Part shown: positions 43,224 through 52,037 of the stretch, piece by piece
Position numbering within the stretch: position 1 is the stretch's first letter
Layout of the letters: each line of letters begins with the position of its first letter
Assembly: GCF_900114995.1 (NCBI RefSeq)
Contig: NZ_FOUX01000007.1
Location: forward strand, 248,001 to 312,000
Origin: Chitinophaga sp. YR627
Lineage (GTDB): Bacteria > Bacteroidota > Bacteroidia > Chitinophagales > Chitinophagaceae
DNA length: 64,000 nucleotides
Direction of reading: 5' to 3'
Program-made: the position numbers and the translations under genes
The notes under the pieces: generated by a model
Database searches by the model: none
Seen by the model: only the letters and a program-made list of their open reading frames with translations
What the model was told of the DNA's origin: nothing

Positions 43224-45482
43224 TTAAGATTTTGAAAGTTCATTCAGTTTCGTAATAAAGGGCTGATCATAGAATCGCTTACCCGTGCTTTTATATAATG
43301 CGTTGGCCACCGCTCCGAATACCGGAGGGAAGGGCGGTTCACCCAATCCGGTAGGGTCAATATCATTCTGCACAAAATGCACTTCAATCTTCTTAGGCGC
43401 CTCATGAAACCTAATTATTCTATATTGACTAAAATTCTTCTGTACTGCAGCTCCTTCCTTATGCGTTAACTCTCCGTAGAGCGCATTCCCTATTCCATCG
43501 ATAACTGCCCCCTGAACCATATTAGTGGCTGCATCGGGATTCACAACGATGCCACAATCAACTGCACTAAATACCCTTTCTACATAAGGTTGTCCGTCTC
43601 TTTCCACCATGTCGGCAACATGTGCCACGTAGGAATTATGACAAAAATAGGCGGCTACGCCACGCTTGTACTTTTTATCAGTCGGACTATTCCAGCCAGA
43701 TTTTTCTTTGACAAGTTTCAATACGCCTGCATACCTGTCAGCATCGTATTCATTGTTTTTGCCAACAGGATTCTCCTTCGCCCTTTTTAAAAGTTCGAGC
43801 CTTAATTCAATCGGATCTTTTCCCATTGCTTCTGCCAGTTCATCCAGGAAGGACTGCTCAGCCGCAGCATTAAAGTTCGAGCGTGGGGCTCTGAATGCTC
43901 CAATCGTTATATTGGAAGGAATCTGCCATCCTTCAGCGAGGTAGTTATCAATTGCACCGGCTGGAAATCTGTTCGGATGAATCGCATTCTCTGGAATACC
44001 GCCGCCTCTTATATGCAATGCCAAAAGATTCTTATCTGCATCTAATGCTGCACGGTAAGTAGCTGTATACATAGGACGGTAGATGCCGTATGTCATATCG
44101 TCTTCACGGCTGTAAACAAGCTTAACTGGTGCTTTGGCTTGCCTTGAAATCAGCGCAGCTTCTACCAAATAGTGTCCATATGCACGGCGTCCAAAACCAC
44201 CGCCCATGCGGGTCATTTGAATCTCTATTTTTTCAGCCGGCAGGTTCAGAATTTTTGATAATGTAGGTTCTGTCCATCCTGGAGCTTGTAACGGACCTAC
44301 TAATAAGGCCTTTTCCTCTGTTACATGGGCGAAGAAATTCATTGGCTCGAGGCAGTTATGCGCTAAAAACGGCGCATTGTATGTACGTTCTATAATCTGG
44401 GCTGCATTTTTAAAAGCTGTTTCCGGATCACCGTCTTTTCTCAATTGTTGTGCTGGTTTGTCCGCATATTGCTTCATCTCTGAAAGCTGAGCGCTTGTAC
44501 TCTCCAGCCGTCCCGGTACATTAACTGCTTTTTTCCCATTTCTGCTCCCCATAGTATCAACGGTATCCCCTTTAGGCTCCCACGTCACTACCAATTTTTT
44601 ACGGGCCTGCATAACCTCCCATGTTGTATTACCTAGCACTACCAGTAAGTCATTGAATGTTCTTGTGTCGAAACCACCCTGTTCGAAACCCTCCGGGTAT
44701 AATTCAAGGCGGAAAACATTTTTGATACCAGGCATTTTCAATGATTGAGAGGCATCAAAAGATTTCAATTTCATACCAAAAGCCGGTGGATGTTCGATCA
44801 TAGCGATCAGCATTCCTTCATGTTTGTAATCCAGTCCGAAGAGTGGCTGACCGCTTACAATTTTCGCCCCTTCTACGTTTTTCTTTGAATTCCGTACTAT
44901 TTTAAATTCCTTCGGATCTTTCAGTTTTATCTCTTTTGGTACGGGAATACCTGACGCTGTTGACGCGAACTGACCATAAGTACCCGATTTGCCACTTTTT
45001 TTGTGATAGAGCATTCCTGCTTCAGTGGTTACTTCCTCAACAGGTACAGACCAGGTTTGCGCCGCCGCCTGCATTAACATACGCCGGGCTGTTGCCCCCG
45101 CCTGACGAAGCGGTTTCCAGTACATCCTTACGGAATTGCTTCCGCCAGTAAATTGCGGCCCTAGTTTAACACTGTCATGCGGCCCCATCTCTACCACTAT
45201 TTTTTCCCAGTCTACATCTAGTTCTTCCGCTACGATCATTGGGAACGAAGTCATCACATTCTGTCCAAATTCCGGGTTTGGATTGATAATCTTAATAAGG
45301 TTATCCGAGGTAATTTTGATATATCCATTTAACTCATTCCATTGGGGAAGGTCTGATTCATTCAATTTATCATCATACTTAAATGCTGACAACCAGGTAA
45401 AACTTATCATCAGCCCGCCACCAGCGAGTGTAGATGATTTTAAAAACGATCGCCTGTTCATCGGAGTTTTCTGATGGGTCAT
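43224..45482 (-). CDS. Molybdopterin-binding large subunit of an isoquinoline 1-oxidoreductase-type enzyme
   Basis: A 752-residue protein with a Tat signal (MNRRSFLKSSTLAGGGLM, twin Arg at 10-11), so it acts in the periplasm. The Ald_Xan_dh_C2-type molybdopterin domain is seen in MGGGFGRRAYGHYLVEAAL, GAFRAPRSNFNAAAEQSFLDELA and GLGEPPFPPVFGAVANAL, the last holding the catalytic Glu of the family. The enzyme hydroxylates N-heterocycles or oxidises aldehydes; the substrate is unknown. It is the first gene of an operon with the FeS subunit and a cytochrome, and a copy of the shared 34-bp element lies about 180-215 bp upstream. Confidence 0.93.
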   Translation of the reverse strand: MTHQKTPMNRRSFLKSSTLAGGGLMISFTWLSAFKYDDKLNESDLPQWNELNGYIKITSDNLIKIINPNPEFGQNVMTSFPMIVAEELDVDWEKIVVEMGPHDSVKLGPQFTGGSNSVRMYWKPLRQAGATARRMLMQAAAQTWSVPVEEVTTEAGMLYHKKSGKSGTYGQFASTASGIPVPKEIKLKDPKEFKIVRNSKKNVEGAKIVSGQPLFGLDYKHEGMLIAMIEHPPAFGMKLKSFDASQSLKMPGIKNVFRLELYPEGFEQGGFDTRTFNDLLVVLGNTTWEVMQARKKLVVTWEPKGDTVDTMGSRNGKKAVNVPGRLESTSAQLSEMKQYADKPAQQLRKDGDPETAFKNAAQIIERTYNAPFLAHNCLEPMNFFAHVTEEKALLVGPLQAPGWTEPTLSKILNLPAEKIEIQMTRMGGGFGRRAYGHYLVEAALISRQAKAPVKLVYSREDDMTYGIYRPMYTATYRAALDADKNLLALHIRGGGIPENAIHPNRFPAGAIDNYLAEGWQIPSNITIGAFRAPRSNFNAAAEQSFLDELAEAMGKDPIELRLELLKRAKENPVGKNNEYDADRYAGVLKLVKEKSGWNSPTDKKYKRGVAAYFCHNSYVAHVADMVERDGQPYVERVFSAVDCGIVVNPDAATNMVQGAVIDGIGNALYGELTHKEGAAVQKNFSQYRIIRFHEAPKKIEVHFVQNDIDPTGLGEPPFPPVFGAVANALYKSTGKRFYDQPFITKLNELSKS

Positions 45483-45783
45483 TTTTCGTATTTTTTTAAC
45501 TGAATAGTCTTGAGCGGTTATATAGAGCGATTAAAGAATAATTATATTTCCTTTGCAATTATTCCATTTTTATCAATTATAGTATCTCTCATAATACAAT
45601 TCTGCTCCTACATACCGGAACGTAGATTTCTCAAAGATCTGTAGCCTGGTAGGCAAATTAGTATACAGATTACCGTTTTTTGTACCATTATTACCGATTA
45701 GTTAAGAAAGAAGTAATCGTCATTATTCTGTTCTTGTCCAGTTACAGATAAAAAGACCTCGAAAGGATAGGACGTAGGCTTTA
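45483..45783. other. Promoter region of the IorBA operon
   Basis: No intact gene. It contains the second copy of the shared 34-bp element and an AATACAATTC at 45594-45603. Plus-strand codons near 45715-45760 (a hydrophobic stretch such as VIVIILFLSSY in another frame) might be the decayed 5' end of the following gene. Confidence 0.5.
45665..45698. promoter_or_regulatory. Shared 34-bp element, copy 2 (candidate AraC site)
   Basis: It begins ACAGATT and ends GTACCATTATTACCGAT, 28 of 34 identical to 41112-41145 and in the same orientation relative to the downstream minus-strand operon. Confidence 0.7.
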
Positions 45784-46416
45784 ATGCAAGGACATAGTAA
45801 AGCCGACAGAGTCCATTTAGTCAAAAACGTCACAGATACACTATGTGCAAGTGATTTTATTCTATACCATGATAGTAAAGTATATATGATTACCTGTACG
45901 GCAGCTGCTTCACGATTTTTCACATCCCGGGAATTGTTTCATCAGGTCGCACAGTCCTTCAAAGTTCCCCTTCCTCCACTGCATGAATCATTAAAAATAG
46001 ATTTCCCTGCGGATAGAGCATGGAAGATCCAGAATGAAACCGATGATTCAACGGCGCACTTTATGCAGGTAATGCCTTCTGATGAAACAGCAGATAAATG
46101 GACGATCTTTATCAATTTGGAAACAGTTAAACAAAAGTCGCAGCAAAGTATTGAGCAGGTACTTTCTACCTATAAGGATCAGATAAAAGGTCAAAATGGC
46201 AAGGCGCATTTTACCGTATTGTCGAAAGGAGATAATTGGAGTATATTTAAGGTGGAGCCGGATACGCCGACGTCAGAATCTGGATTGTATTATTTATTGC
46301 TGACAGATTCTTCTATACATATGATCAGTGTTATGGTTACGCAGCCTGTGATATCTGACGACCTGCTAAAGAAATGGACAGGTATATTCAGGAATGGAAA
46401 ATTAGCAATGGAGTGA
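45784..46416 (+). CDS. Protein of unknown function, possibly 5'-truncated (PsbP/DUF1795-like pattern)
   Basis: 210 residues from the first ATG, but the first 50 (DFILYHDSKVYMITCTAAASRFFTSRELFHQVAQSFKV) look like the end of a domain, of the kind ending many PsbP-like/DUF1795 proteins, rather than a natural N-terminus. No signal peptide is present and a TAG lies two codons upstream. A second unit follows (FPADRAWKIQNETDDSTAHFMQVMPSDE...). The gene may therefore have lost its 5' end through a frameshift or stop. Function is unknown. The next gene follows 31 bp later. Confidence 0.55.
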   Translation: MQGHSKADRVHLVKNVTDTLCASDFILYHDSKVYMITCTAAASRFFTSRELFHQVAQSFKVPLPPLHESLKIDFPADRAWKIQNETDDSTAHFMQVMPSDETADKWTIFINLETVKQKSQQSIEQVLSTYKDQIKGQNGKAHFTVLSKGDNWSIFKVEPDTPTSESGLYYLLLTDSSIHMISVMVTQPVISDDLLKKWTGIFRNGKLAME

Positions 46417-46447
46417 TTAATTGAGGTAAATGCATATCAGTAATACT

Positions 46448-46930
46448 ATGAAGAAAAGTAGATTGTTAGCTCAATTTATCACGACAGGTAAACTCGCACA
46501 TTTGCAGATTGGAATGGCCTGGGAAGAGCGTAAAGGTTGGCTGGTATCTACACATACACATAAAAATGGGGAACCTTCTTTGTATAAAGGAGAGTTGGAA
46601 GGTATCGCCGTAAATGTGAGCGTAACACCGGATAAAAAGATAGAAGCGTTTACGATATACCTGCATGATCAGAAAGGGCGGCATATTATTAAACAGAGCG
46701 GGAAAAAACTGAGCTTGAAACAAATAAAAGTTGATCAGATGGCGGCATTCCTAAACAAGCGTGAAATCAACTGGCGTTTTAAAATAGCAATGGATAAGAT
46801 AGTTTTCTTTGAAATGCCTGAGTTAGGAGTGGAGTTATTATTCTCATATTTTCCGAAGGAGAAAAACCATGGGTTGATAACAATACAAACATGGTTTGAT
46901 AAGGATAATTTGCCAGAATGGAGAAGATAG
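46448..46930 (+). CDS. Protein of unknown function
   Basis: About 160 residues from ATG 46448 (46430 is an alternative start, adding 6 residues). It is soluble and basic, without membrane helices or signal. Segments such as GWLVSTHTHKNGEPSLYKGELEGIAVNVSVTPDKKIEAF suggest a beta-rich fold. Its size and lack of other features resemble small immunity-type or stress proteins, but no family was recognised. It lies between the possible PsbP-like gene and the VOC gene, all on the plus strand with short gaps. Confidence 0.6.
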   Translation: MKKSRLLAQFITTGKLAHLQIGMAWEERKGWLVSTHTHKNGEPSLYKGELEGIAVNVSVTPDKKIEAFTIYLHDQKGRHIIKQSGKKLSLKQIKVDQMAAFLNKREINWRFKIAMDKIVFFEMPELGVELLFSYFPKEKNHGLITIQTWFDKDNLPEWRR

Positions 46931-46978
46931 TCATATGTCAGTCTCACAGCAAGATCTAACATCATTAAAACCAATATT

Positions 46979-47338
46979 ATGAAAGCTTTAAGCTGCACGA
47001 CAGTCTTTCATGTCTCAGATGTAAGGCTATCCTTACAATACTATACAGAGATTTTAGGATTTGCAGAAGATTTCATATTGGGAGATTATGCCGGTTTGTA
47101 CTATGATCACATCCTCATTCATCTTTGCGGGCCCCAAAACCAGGGCATTAAAAAGATGCCGGGTAACACATTGTTATGTATTGAATGTGACGAAGTAGAT
47201 CGTTTTCATGGCATCCTGAGCGCGCGGGGTGCCCTTATTCTCAATGCACCTGAAGACCGCATATATGGGTTGCGTGATTTCGCCGTAAACGATCCCGATG
47301 GAAATACGGTTGTATTCGGTGTCGCCCTTTCTGTCTGA
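46979..47338 (+). CDS. VOC (glyoxalase/bleomycin-resistance) family protein
   Basis: 119 residues forming two beta-alpha-beta-beta-beta units of the vicinal oxygen chelate fold (CTTVFHVSDVRLSLQYYTEILGF, then YGLRDFAVNDPDGNTVVFGV). Possible metal ligands include H15 or Y and the late Asp/Glu. Members bind drugs, detoxify fosfomycin or act on small aldehydes; none of these is diagnosed here. A perfect inverted-repeat terminator follows. Confidence 0.88.
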   Translation: MKALSCTTVFHVSDVRLSLQYYTEILGFAEDFILGDYAGLYYDHILIHLCGPQNQGIKKMPGNTLLCIECDEVDRFHGILSARGALILNAPEDRIYGLRDFAVNDPDGNTVVFGVALSV

Positions 47339-47402
47339 ACAGAAAGTTTCAATAGTTTTGTTGATTTTGGTTATTCGAAGATTCGAATAAAGTTTTCCCT
47401 GG

Positions 47403-47453
47403 ATACATATAAAAACGGCCTGGATCATTGATCCAGGCCGTTTTTATATGTAT
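47403..47453. terminator. Bidirectional terminator (25-bp perfect arms)
   Basis: Arms 47403-47427 and 47429-47453 are perfect complements separated by one base, with AAAAACGGCCTGGATCA at the core and A/T runs at both sides. It separates the convergent VOC and nuclease genes and can stop transcripts from both directions. Confidence 0.92.
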
Positions 47454-47473
47454 TTGTAATTGATATACCCCAA

Positions 47474-48484
47474 CTACGGCACATATACCTTTGATTTCAG
47501 TGCCAGCTGTACTTTCTTCGGCAGATTTGATAACAAATGATAGCCTGTTGAATCTTCAATAGCTCTCACAGAAGTAATATATTTCCTCCAGCTGTTATCA
47601 ACTGTTTTATTATTATTCGGTGTATCGATAGCTACCACAGTAACGTCGCTGCTGCTGAGACGTTCCAGGTCATTATCACCGGCAGGAATAACCACTACCA
47701 CTTTCCAGATGCGTGCAGGTACTGTCACTTTTCCCTGATCGATCGTTTTAACCTTGCCTTTTGATCCGGTACCACCAATACCATAGCTTCCCATAATGAT
47801 GTAACATTCATTACCGGGTCTCACGAGTGTATTTCTTGTATATTCCTCAAAGCCGGCCCAGGCACGTTTGTTGTTTCTGGGCGCCTGTGGAATCATATTA
47901 CTCATCAGAAAGGTAGATTCATTGGCACTGGTATTATTGCTACGGTCGCCGGAAGGACAGTTATGTCCGCGATCGAAACCGGAGTTGACATAGTCGGTGC
48001 CTTCTACCTGATAAAAGTTGTTGGGTAACTCAGTATCTGCTCTGAAGTTATCGGTTCTGTTAGTTTTGCCGAGATCATTGGCATCCAGGTGCCAGCTTAC
48101 CCAGTTAGGGATACCACGCTGACTGTTGTAAGAGGCTACATAGTAACTTCTGTCGATGAGATAATTGCTGATAAGTGCCATGCAGGGCTGTGCATCAGAC
48201 GGATTACCTAACAGCAGGTGATTGTTGTCACTGGTGTTCTTTACACGGGTATCGCAATTGTCGGATGATGAAGGTACAATTGTCCGTGAAGCAGTTGTTC
48301 CCTGAGATGGCTTTGTTGTATTACGGGAAGACTTTGTTGTTGTATTGTGCGATGTTTTTTCGGTATTGGTTTTTTTCGGTTTATCTGTCGTCTTATTAGC
48401 GGATGTTTCACGTAGCCTTACACAAGTTATAAATATTACCAGCGCTGCTGTAACGACGAGGGATATTAATTTTTTCTCTTTCAT
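47474..48484 (-). CDS. Secreted DNA/RNA non-specific endonuclease
   Basis: A 336-residue exported nuclease. An N-terminal hydrophobic signal (residues about 6-21) is followed by a Thr/Lys/Ser-rich linker (30-75). The NUC domain has the DRGH motif (171-174, catalytic H174) in FDRGHNCPSGDR and the metal-binding Asn in MSNMIPQAP (N196). The enzyme degrades DNA and RNA outside the cell, probably for nutrients. The low-complexity linker between signal and catalytic domain is a notable feature. Confidence 0.92.
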   Translation of the reverse strand: MKEKKLISLVVTAALVIFITCVRLRETSANKTTDKPKKTNTEKTSHNTTTKSSRNTTKPSQGTTASRTIVPSSSDNCDTRVKNTSDNNHLLLGNPSDAQPCMALISNYLIDRSYYVASYNSQRGIPNWVSWHLDANDLGKTNRTDNFRADTELPNNFYQVEGTDYVNSGFDRGHNCPSGDRSNNTSANESTFLMSNMIPQAPRNNKRAWAGFEEYTRNTLVRPGNECYIIMGSYGIGGTGSKGKVKTIDQGKVTVPARIWKVVVVIPAGDNDLERLSSSDVTVVAIDTPNNNKTVDNSWRKYITSVRAIEDSTGYHLLSNLPKKVQLALKSKVYVP

Positions 48485-48927
48485 TAATTGGCTTGTATTA
48501 AAAATTTAAATGATGGTATGTGATGTGGATGCTGGGTACAGTCCTTAGGATAGACGGGGATATGGCGTCAATACGGTCTGATAATCATTCTTCTGCTGGC
48601 ATATTCTTTTTTTATTGTACACTTCTTTGATGAAAAAAAGTTTAATCGTTAAAGTTGTAATTGGGCTGCAATATGCGATAATTTCAGCTAATAAACTACT
48701 CGAAAAGCGAAGCTATTTATTGTGGTGGTTCAATAGTTAAGTGCGGCATGATATTTCGATGCCGGATTTATAATAAGAAGCTATCTTTTTTTTATTGTAG
48801 ATAATTAACTAAGTTTATTATCTGTAGGCCGATGCCGGAAGATGTTGAGTTAAAAGACCGCCCTCCTGATTATTTCGAATTCCATATACCCCAATAATTG
48901 CTAACAGGTAAAACTAACACCAAAATT
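48485..48927. other. Divergent intergenic region
   Basis: About 440 bp of AT-rich DNA upstream of both the nuclease and the deaminase genes. The sequence TTTTTTTATTGTA occurs twice (about 48607 and 48787). No gene or clear promoter was recognised. Confidence 0.4.
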
Positions 48928-49695
48928 ATGCTTACTCCTATCATTGAAAAAGATGCAATTGTATTTTTAGGCCTTATGGCAATTGCTTTTAAAAATTTTG
49001 ATACACAGTTTATTCACAAAGATGGCAAGCCGACGCATAAGGACGGCCTGAATATTTTTGCCGCAATTATAGATAACTGTGATGGAGAGCTTATCGGACA
49101 ACGGCAGAACCATATTCATGCGGAATGCAACCCAATGTTACATGCAGAACAATTGACATTAAAAGAGGCTATTGAAAGATTAAATATCAAACGGCCCAGG
49201 GATGCAGAGGAAAAATCAGTAGAGAGTTACTATCGTGATGAACTCTTCAATCAGTCCAATTCAGCAGGTGATTTTACCAAAGGGGCGACTATTTATACCA
49301 CACTGGAGCCCTGCCCGTTTTGCACATCTGCATTGCTGGTAACACGTATGAAACGCATCGTATACATTATCCCGGATGCCACATATGGACAATCTTTCAG
49401 GTATTTGAAAGATAAATATTATGCCACTTATGACATAACTTATGGAAGCCTGGAAATTCCGGCTGACTCGGAAAGCAAACTGATTACGAATTGCGGAGCA
49501 AAGCGAAAATGGTTATCGGATTATGTAAATAGTCATCCTCAGAATGCAACGCTTTATCTGGATGATCTAAAGGACTTTTTGAGGGAGTGTAATACGCAGT
49601 TCCTGCAACTAACCGCAGCAGATTTGCTCACAGAAGAAGAGGAAAAGCAAAGGAATCTGAAAACACTCACCGGATTACAGGAAAAGGCAAGATAA
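48928..49695 (+). CDS. Cytidine/deoxycytidylate deaminase-family protein
   Basis: A 255-residue zinc deaminase starting at ATG 48928. The zinc and proton-shuttle motif is HAE (H72, E74) in MLHAEQLTL, and the second zinc motif is LEPCPFC (C129, C132). The fold between them and YIIPDATYGQSFRYL match nucleoside/nucleotide deaminases. It has a C-terminal extension (about 170-255) not present in minimal cytidine deaminases. The substrate could be a free base, nucleoside or a secondary metabolite. It stands alone. Confidence 0.85.
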   Translation: MLTPIIEKDAIVFLGLMAIAFKNFDTQFIHKDGKPTHKDGLNIFAAIIDNCDGELIGQRQNHIHAECNPMLHAEQLTLKEAIERLNIKRPRDAEEKSVESYYRDELFNQSNSAGDFTKGATIYTTLEPCPFCTSALLVTRMKRIVYIIPDATYGQSFRYLKDKYYATYDITYGSLEIPADSESKLITNCGAKRKWLSDYVNSHPQNATLYLDDLKDFLRECNTQFLQLTAADLLTEEEEKQRNLKTLTGLQEKAR

Positions 49696-49829
49696 GTCGC
49701 CAAAGACTTGTGATGAAGCCCCTGGACATCATCCTGCATCACACCAGAAATGCCCTGAAAAGATAACTACAACACTAAACAGCTCACTGCTCATATTGAA
49801 GACGCATGAATGGATTGTGCGTTATATGC

Positions 49830-51155
49830 TCAGAAGGGTAGCGGTCTGACAAAATTCCTATAGTAATCAACATCAATCTCTACCAGATCATTCGCTGCCT
49901 TATACTCCGGATATTCTTTATTCGAAGCATATTTGACTGCCTGCATAAATTGATCAACATACGCCTGGTTCTTTTTGGAAGGGGGTTTGACCTGATCAAT
50001 AATGTCAGCATTGGAAAGCATGGTCGTCTCCAGGTATAGGATTTTATTCTTTTTTCTGCTGGTATAAAACCCAAGGAAACAATGATTGTGGGTGAGCACC
50101 ATGACGGTGGATATATTGATGGCCCTTAACAGAGAAGCGAAGACCACCGTTCCATCTACACAGTTGGCCTGATTGGTCTTCATGGAGTTGTCAAATGTAC
50201 GAACAGCCTGACTGGCGATAATATTGGTACTATTGGTAGAGGTGGTGGTGACACTGCTATATTGAAAACCCCTGTCGTGTAATACTTTCCAGATGGCTGC
50301 TACCTGGAGGATCGTGTTCACATCATCCCCCTGGTAGCCGCTGATCGCGGAAACCAGTTTGGTATTCAATGCCTCTTTCAGGATCTTGTCGATCTCCGGA
50401 TGCTGTTCCTGGATAAAGGCAGTGAACAGGAAATCAAACTTTTGTTCATGGTAACGGTAAATGCAGTCGTTGATACTGCGCATAAACAGTGGAATAGATT
50501 TTTCTGATTTATTACCATCTTCATCAAATACCCTGAATATAATGTTGATCGGGGAACTGGAAATCTGTTTGGTAAGCGTCGACATATTCCAGGGAATATT
50601 GGGCATAAAATAGACTTCCTGACCTGCCTGTTGTGACATGAAATCACCACTTACTTTATCGAAATAGGACTTATCACTGCTTTCGATTTCCCATTTCACA
50701 GGAATATATGATTTGTCACTCAGAAACCGGAAGCCAAGCGCACTGCTCTTAACGGAGTTCATGAAAGCATTATCAATATCCCCATTGTAATTGGCCATAC
50801 TGATGACCATAGATGGAAATATCTGCCCGTCAAAATAAGCAATAGGCTCCCACTTGAAATTGGTAAATTCTCCTTTTTTGTATTTAGGCTTTGTAACCTG
50901 ATCCGCCGGAACAGCTGGCGCCGGGCTATTACTCTTTACTACCTTGACCGATTTGTTGAACTGTGCGGTAGTTCTTTTGGTAGCGTCGATAAACACGTTA
51001 AGACTTCTCATGGTTTCTGTGCCGGTTTTAAGCGCATCTCCGGCATCTTTGAGCACCTTGGGGAGTTGTCCGTATGACGGTAAGGAAAACGCTAGTATAA
51101 GCAGCAGCAGGAGATATTGCTTTGATCCTGGTTGACGGCATTTCTCACATTGCAT
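49830..51155 (-). CDS. Secreted protein with a transglutaminase/papain-like core
   Basis: A 441-residue protein with a positively charged N-terminus containing CEKC, then a signal-like stretch (YLLLLLILAFSLPSYGQ). The central-late part has the spacing of a transglutaminase-like catalytic triad: Cys in QANCVDGTVVFASLLRAINI, His in VLTHNHCFLGFYT, and an acidic residue in ILYLETTML. The front part is variable. No family name was recognised, but the arrangement suggests a cysteine protease or transglutaminase fold. It is isolated, with no operon partners. Confidence 0.65.
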   Translation of the reverse strand: MQCEKCRQPGSKQYLLLLLILAFSLPSYGQLPKVLKDAGDALKTGTETMRSLNVFIDATKRTTAQFNKSVKVVKSNSPAPAVPADQVTKPKYKKGEFTNFKWEPIAYFDGQIFPSMVISMANYNGDIDNAFMNSVKSSALGFRFLSDKSYIPVKWEIESSDKSYFDKVSGDFMSQQAGQEVYFMPNIPWNMSTLTKQISSSPINIIFRVFDEDGNKSEKSIPLFMRSINDCIYRYHEQKFDFLFTAFIQEQHPEIDKILKEALNTKLVSAISGYQGDDVNTILQVAAIWKVLHDRGFQYSSVTTTSTNSTNIIASQAVRTFDNSMKTNQANCVDGTVVFASLLRAINISTVMVLTHNHCFLGFYTSRKKNKILYLETTMLSNADIIDQVKPPSKKNQAYVDQFMQAVKYASNKEYPEYKAANDLVEIDVDYYRNFVRPLPF

Positions 51156-51679
51156 CTTTGTGATTTTTAAGACGTGGTGGCGGTATTACTCAGTGTTAAA
51201 ATAGATACAGGATTTGTATATTGGTAGTTGGCTGTTGGGATGTCGGAACGATTCAGGTGACTATTTGTGGCAATCGGTGATCCATGTATCTTCCTGAGTG
51301 CAAAGGTACATTGTTATTTCGTTAAATCGGTTAACGATCTGTTAATCAATAGGTAGCGATTCTTGCTGCTTTTCCTGATCAACGGTTTATTCTACCCCGG
51401 GAATCTACCTGCTGGTCTTTTTAGGAACGGTCTTCAATATTGAAAAAATTCCCCTAAATTAGTAATGGCTATTATTCTTTTTAGTCGCCTAAATGTTTAA
51501 CCCGATAAAGGATAATGTCCACTTGCTGTTACCCCTGGTATTAGCCCATCATTCTGCATATTACCTGTAATAACTAAAGCTGAAATGCTTCAGCCCTCCG
51601 ATTATATGCCGAACAACCACTCCATGGCATCGCTTCCCAGCTAAAGACAGGAGAGGATTATTTATTAAACATTATCACC
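51156..51679. other. Gene-free region upstream of the lanthipeptide-type precursor
   Basis: About 520 bp with no recognised gene. It holds the promoter of the small precursor gene to the right. No lanthipeptide-modifying enzyme genes are in it. Confidence 0.5.
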
Positions 51680-51814
51680 ATGAAAAAGAAGACAACTCCA
51701 AAGAAACTCCAGCTCGTGAAAATCAAAATTGCTAATCTCAGTCAACCAAAACCTAAAGGAGATGTTTGTCTGACTTCCCTGGACCAAACAACCTGCCCTA
51801 ATTGTCATCTGTAA
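51680..51814 (+). CDS. Class I lanthipeptide-type precursor peptide (orphan)
   Basis: A 44-residue peptide, ATG 51680 to TAA 51812-51814. The leader begins MKKKTTPKKLQLVKIKIANLS, the K/L pattern that precedes class I lanthipeptides in Bacteroidota such as the pinensin producers. The core GDVCLTSLDQTTCPNCHL has three Cys (30, 39, 42) and four Ser/Thr (32, 33, 37, 38), enough for several thioether rings. No LanB, LanC or leader peptidase gene lies in the window, so modification would have to come from elsewhere on the chromosome. A terminator follows. Confidence 0.65.
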   Translation: MKKKTTPKKLQLVKIKIANLSQPKPKGDVCLTSLDQTTCPNCHL

Positions 51815-51972
51815 CTACGCAGTTTGATAGATTTGGCAAATAATTTTGTTCAAGTTAGCGATGCCAAATGGTAAATCAGCAGGAAACCTTATGCTGGCTT
51901 ATTTGTAGAAATGAAGGAAGTAAATTTTGTATGATTTGGTCCGAGGTGCAGATGCCTGGGATACAAAACGTT

Positions 51973-52008
51973 AAGACCTCGTAGATCGTAAGATTTACGA
52001 GGTCTTTT
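51973..52008. terminator. Terminator between the precursor peptide and permease genes
   Basis: AAGACCTCGTA (51973-51983) pairs with TACGAGGTCTT (51996-52006), followed by TTT. It is positioned to stop the convergent minus-strand permease transcript or the plus-strand precursor transcript. Confidence 0.75.
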
Positions 52009-52037
52009 GTCTGTTCTGAGGTCGAAATTGAATTTCC

